Source: Chloroflexaceae bacterium (GTDB taxonomy: Bacteria > Chloroflexota > Chloroflexia > Chloroflexales > Chloroflexaceae). Taken from it: a stretch of DNA of 64,000 bases. A program made the position numbers and the translations under genes. The stretch covers positions 1-64,000 of the forward strand of contig JAAUTZ010000008.1 in NCBI GenBank assembly GCA_012031225.1, read 5' to 3'. Below the pieces are notes generated by a model that ran no database searches, was not told the origin of the DNA, and saw only the letters and a program-made list of their open reading frames with translations. This document shows, piece by piece, positions 61,016 to 64,000 of the stretch (positions are counted from its first letter, which is position 1; the number at the start of each line of letters is the position of its first letter).

Positions 61016-64000
61016 ATGTCAACGCCGAATCACATCACGCCGAGTGCCGCTGCCGCGCAACTCCCTATTGCGCCAGCGGAACCCGCACCGAGCGTGCCCT
61101 ATCTGCAAAGCCCCGCCCTTAGCCCCGATGGGAGCCAGCTCGCGTTTGTGTATGCCAGCGACATCTGGCTGGTGAGTAGTGCGGGGGGCACTGCCGAACG
61201 CCTCACCGCTCATCCCGGCACCAACATTCACCCGCGTTTCGCCCCCGATGGGCACGCGCTTGCGTTTACCTCGTTTCGCACTGGCTCCGGCGATGTGTAT
61301 GTGCTGCCCCTGCATGGCGGCGATCTGCGCCGCCTGACCTTCGACGATAGCACATGCTATGTGTGTGATTGGGCGGCAGATGGCCAAGCGATCTACTTTG
61401 AGAGTGACTATGAACAGCAAAGCTATGCGATCTGGCAGGTTGGGCTAGATGGGCGCACGCCCGTCTGCCGGTATGCCGAACCCTACGAGAGCCTCGGACA
61501 AGCGGCGATCTCGCCGGATGGGGCGTGGCTCGCCCTGACTGTCGAACGCCAGCGTTGGTGGCGGCGGGGGCCAGACCCCTACAGCCCCGAAGATATTCTG
61601 CTGCTGCCCGCCCTGCCCCCCGCCACAGCTAGCCCAGCTACCTTGCCGCGCCTCGTGATTGGCGCGGATGCCCCGCTTGCACCATATGCTGGTGCAAACC
61701 GTGCGCCGCTCTGGTCGCCGGATGGACAGGGGCTGTATTTTGTATCGGATCGGGACGGCACCGAGAACCTGTGGTATTACCAGCTTGAGCCACCCGCGCT
61801 CACGCAGATGACCCACTTCCGCGACGGGCGGCTGATTGCCCCTAGCATCGCCCGCAACGCCCCCGTGATCGCCTTTGAGCGGCACACGCACGGCACTGAT
61901 GGCGTGTATCGCCCGCAGATCTGGCGGCTCGATCTCGCTAGCCGGGCGCTCACCCCACTGGCGATACAGGTGCGCCCCGATACCCAGTTTACCCCGATCT
62001 ACACTGAGTATCGCACCCGCGCCTTCAGCGAATTTGCGCTTGCCCCAGATGGCAAGAAAGTTGCGTTTGTGGCACGCGGCAATGTGTTTGCCGATTTCGC
62101 CGACAAAGAGACTGACCGCGAACGGCGCGAGGGCGACTCGTTCCCAATCACACAGAACACCGCCCGCCAGAGCGAACTGGTCTGGCATCCGCAGAGCCGC
62201 GTACTGGTGTATGTGTCGGATCGCAATGGCGAGCCGGAGCTGTATGCCTATGATTTCACCACCCAGCAGGAACGCCAACTAACCAGCGACGGCATCGCCA
62301 AGCGTGCGCCCTGCATCGCCCCCGATGGTACACACGTTGCCTATATTCGCGGCGCAGATGCGATCTGGCTGCTGAACTTGGGCACTAGCGAGCAGGCTGC
62401 CTTTGCGCGGGGCGTGTTCATCTGGAGTAGCGATCTGGCGTGGTCGCCGGATAGCCAGTGGCTGGCCTACATCTCGCTCGATGAGCAGTTCTTTAGCAAC
62501 GTGTATGTGCAGCAGCGCGACACCGCTACTGCCCGCCAGATCACCTTCCTCAGCAATGTGGAAGGCAGCGATCTGCGCTGGTCGCCCGATGGTCAGTACC
62601 TTGTGTTTAGTAGCGGGCAGTTCCGCGCCGAGTCGCAGATTGTGCGGGTAGACTTGCGCCCGCCCCCGCCACAGTTCCGCGAAGCCGATTTCGAGAAGCT
62701 GTTTAGCGATGCGCCAGAGCAGGCCCGCAAGCCGGAACCAGCCCCTGCTGAGCAGACCACCCCAACCACCCCAACCACCCCAACCGCCCCAACCGCCGCA
62801 GCCGCGCCAGCCGATGCGCCGGATACGGCGGACACACCGGATACGGCGGACACACCGGACACACCGGATACGGCGGACACACCCGCCCCTGCCACAGGCA
62901 AGCCGGTGGAGATCGTGTTTGAAGGCATCCAACGCCGCCTGCACATCCTCACCCCGCCGCAGATGGATGCCAGTGTTGCCGCCCTCAGCCCAGATAGCCG
63001 CGACCTGCTGTTTCTGGCGAATGTCGCCGGCAAAACCAACATCTGGAACCTGCATATGGATGAAGCCCGCCGCGACACGCCCCCGCGCCAACTCATCGCC
63101 AGCAGCAGCTACAAAGCGCAGGTGCAGTTTGCGCCCGATGGCAAGACCTTCTACTATCTGGATGAGGGGCAGATCACGATCCGCAAGTTTCCGGTAGGCA
63201 ACGATGCAACGGTGCTGCGCGTGCGGAGTAGCATGCAGGTAGATTTTGCCGCCGAGAAGGAGCAGGTCTTTGGCGAAGTGTGGCGGCTCATGCGGGATTA
63301 CTTCTACGATGAGAGCTTCGGTGGGCGCGATTGGCATGCGCTGCGTCAACAATTTGCGCCACTCATCCATGCCGCCCGCGTGCCCGCCGATCTGCTCACC
63401 GCGATCAACTTGATGATTGGCGAGCTGGGCACATCCCACACGGGGGTCTACTGGTTGGGCAAATGGGAGAGCGACGACGGCTACACGGGCTTGGTGTTTG
63501 ATCCGCAGGAGCAACTCAGCACAGGCGCGTTGCGGGTTGCCGATGTTGTGCCCGATAGCCCCGTAGCCCACACGGCCCAGCCGCCCCAGCCGGGCGAGTA
63601 CCTAGTCGCGGTGAATGGCACCCCGATCACACCGCAGGCATGCCTGCCCGCGCTGTTGCACGAGCGGGTCGGGCAGCGGGTGCGGCTTGCATTTGCGCCG
63701 CTGGCTTTGCCTGCTGAACCGGCTCAGATCCGTACCCTCGACATCCGCTTGATAGATAGCAAGGAGTACGAGCAACTGCGCTACCGGGCGTGGGTGGATC
63801 GCAACCGGGCCTACACCGCCCGCATGAGCAATGCGCGGCTGGGCTATGTGCATATCCCCGAAATGACCTATACCGCCTATCAACAGTTCCTGCTTGATCT
63901 GGATGCAGCAACCCATGCCTGTGAAGGGGTTGTGCTGGATATGCGGTATAATGGGGGCGGCTACATTGCCACGTTTATTTTGGATGTGCTGACCCGCCGC
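61016..64000 (+). CDS. tricorn protease homologue, 3' truncated
   Basis: The frame is open from ATG 61016 to the window edge (995 codons). Tricorn proteases are large self-compartmentalising serine peptidases. Domains seen: two beta-propellers of WD/PD40-type blades (repeated LSPDG, FAPDG, WSPD; about residues 35-560 and 620-740), the mixed C1 domain (VFGEVWRLMRDYFYDESF), with the catalytic His in GTSHTGV, a PDZ domain (VADVVPDSPVAH, about 830-920), and the start of the S41-type C2 domain (LGYVHIPEMTY ... LDMRYNGGGYIATF). The catalytic Ser would lie beyond the edge. A low-complexity linker at 62755-62885 carries tandem TTP and DTADTP repeats. The first bases have only a weak ribosome site. 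Confidence 0.9.
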   Translation, partial: MSTPNHITPSAAAAQLPIAPAEPAPSVPYLQSPALSPDGSQLAFVYASDIWLVSSAGGTAERLTAHPGTNIHPRFAPDGHALAFTSFRTGSGDVYVLPLHGGDLRRLTFDDSTCYVCDWAADGQAIYFESDYEQQSYAIWQVGLDGRTPVCRYAEPYESLGQAAISPDGAWLALTVERQRWWRRGPDPYSPEDILLLPALPPATASPATLPRLVIGADAPLAPYAGANRAPLWSPDGQGLYFVSDRDGTENLWYYQLEPPALTQMTHFRDGRLIAPSIARNAPVIAFERHTHGTDGVYRPQIWRLDLASRALTPLAIQVRPDTQFTPIYTEYRTRAFSEFALAPDGKKVAFVARGNVFADFADKETDRERREGDSFPITQNTARQSELVWHPQSRVLVYVSDRNGEPELYAYDFTTQQERQLTSDGIAKRAPCIAPDGTHVAYIRGADAIWLLNLGTSEQAAFARGVFIWSSDLAWSPDSQWLAYISLDEQFFSNVYVQQRDTATARQITFLSNVEGSDLRWSPDGQYLVFSSGQFRAESQIVRVDLRPPPPQFREADFEKLFSDAPEQARKPEPAPAEQTTPTTPTTPTAPTAAAAPADAPDTADTPDTADTPDTPDTADTPAPATGKPVEIVFEGIQRRLHILTPPQMDASVAALSPDSRDLLFLANVAGKTNIWNLHMDEARRDTPPRQLIASSSYKAQVQFAPDGKTFYYLDEGQITIRKFPVGNDATVLRVRSSMQVDFAAEKEQVFGEVWRLMRDYFYDESFGGRDWHALRQQFAPLIHAARVPADLLTAINLMIGELGTSHTGVYWLGKWESDDGYTGLVFDPQEQLSTGALRVADVVPDSPVAHTAQPPQPGEYLVAVNGTPITPQACLPALLHERVGQRVRLAFAPLALPAEPAQIRTLDIRLIDSKEYEQLRYRAWVDRNRAYTARMSNARLGYVHIPEMTYTAYQQFLLDLDAATHACEGVVLDMRYNGGGYIATFILDVLTRR
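62757..62885 (+). repeat. in-frame tandem repeats in the tricorn linker
   Basis: Nine-base units (ACCACCCCA type, encoding TTP/TAP) occur about four to five times, followed by 18-base units CCGGATACGGCGGACACA (PDTADT) about three times, some shortened. Such runs commonly vary in number by slippage without shifting the frame. Confidence 0.8.

Noticed and set aside
62279-63571. 430-codon open frame on the minus strand
   Set aside because: It is antisense to the tricorn gene, and its RRIRCVRRIRC-type run is just the reverse reading of the DTADTP linker repeats.
1-64000. tRNA, CRISPR, insertion sequence or prophage features
   Set aside because: I looked for cloverleaf-like GTTCRANYC segments, regularly spaced repeats, transposase motifs and phage genes and saw none; a computed scan (tRNAscan, CRISPR finder, IS search) would settle it.

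Overview
The window looks like chromosomal DNA from a member of the Chloroflexota, probably class Chloroflexia. This is inferred from gene content and protein style: multi-GAF kinases, DUF4058 paralogues, proline/threonine-rich linkers, a bacterial tricorn protease, and a dcw cluster carrying a rhomboid gene. No rRNA or other taxonomic marker was seen. The DNA is GC-rich and gene-dense on both strands. I see no tRNA, insertion sequence, prophage or CRISPR array.

Layout. 1-8.8 kb: a 5'-truncated SH3/WD40 surface protein, a metallophosphoesterase, gyrA with a clear promoter, a small membrane protein and a large membrane glycosyltransferase-like protein. 8.8-16.6 kb: an M20 peptidase overlapping a membrane-protein gene, a DUF4058 protein, then mltG-aroE-prepilin peptidase-YdcF-like, a DUF92 protein and an SRPBCC protein. 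16.9-19.2 kb: an OmpR-type regulator and a minus-strand STAS / ANTAR / membrane coiled-coil operon. 19.4-24.5 kb: a thiamine operon led by a TPP riboswitch (thiE, thiM, thiL, two different tenA genes, thiD). 24.5-36 kb, minus strand: a flavin oxidoreductase, then a four-gene signalling operon (hexapeptide-repeat protein, response regulator with a degenerate GGDEF domain, 1800-residue seven-GAF histidine kinase, alpha/beta hydrolase without its nucleophile), followed upstream by a phosphatase-like protein without its catalytic cysteine. 36-43.7 kb: a glycosyltransferase, a second DUF4058 gene, a small conserved protein, a zincin/GH18/TPR operon, a secreted protein, a thioredoxin-like ferredoxin, a coiled-coil protein and moaC.

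43.8-61 kb is the division and cell-wall cluster: mraZ, rsmH, ftsL-like, ftsI, mraY, murD, rhomboid, ftsW, murG, a membrane protein, murC, murB, ftsQ, ftsA, ftsZ. A sigma-70-type promoter is followed at once by four GTGG repeats at 10-bp spacing, which fits an MraZ operator. murE and murF are absent from their usual place between ftsI and mraY; that place holds a roughly 400-bp gene-free stretch with its own promoter. A strong hairpin closes the cluster after ftsZ, and a tricorn protease gene runs off the right edge.

Themes worth attention are the run of apparent pseudoenzymes around the giant histidine kinase, the MraZ box, a shared extended -10 promoter form (TGNTATMMT) across the window, and three places where a single-base indel, real or from assembly, would restore a more ordinary gene structure (about 79, 2555 and 52972).
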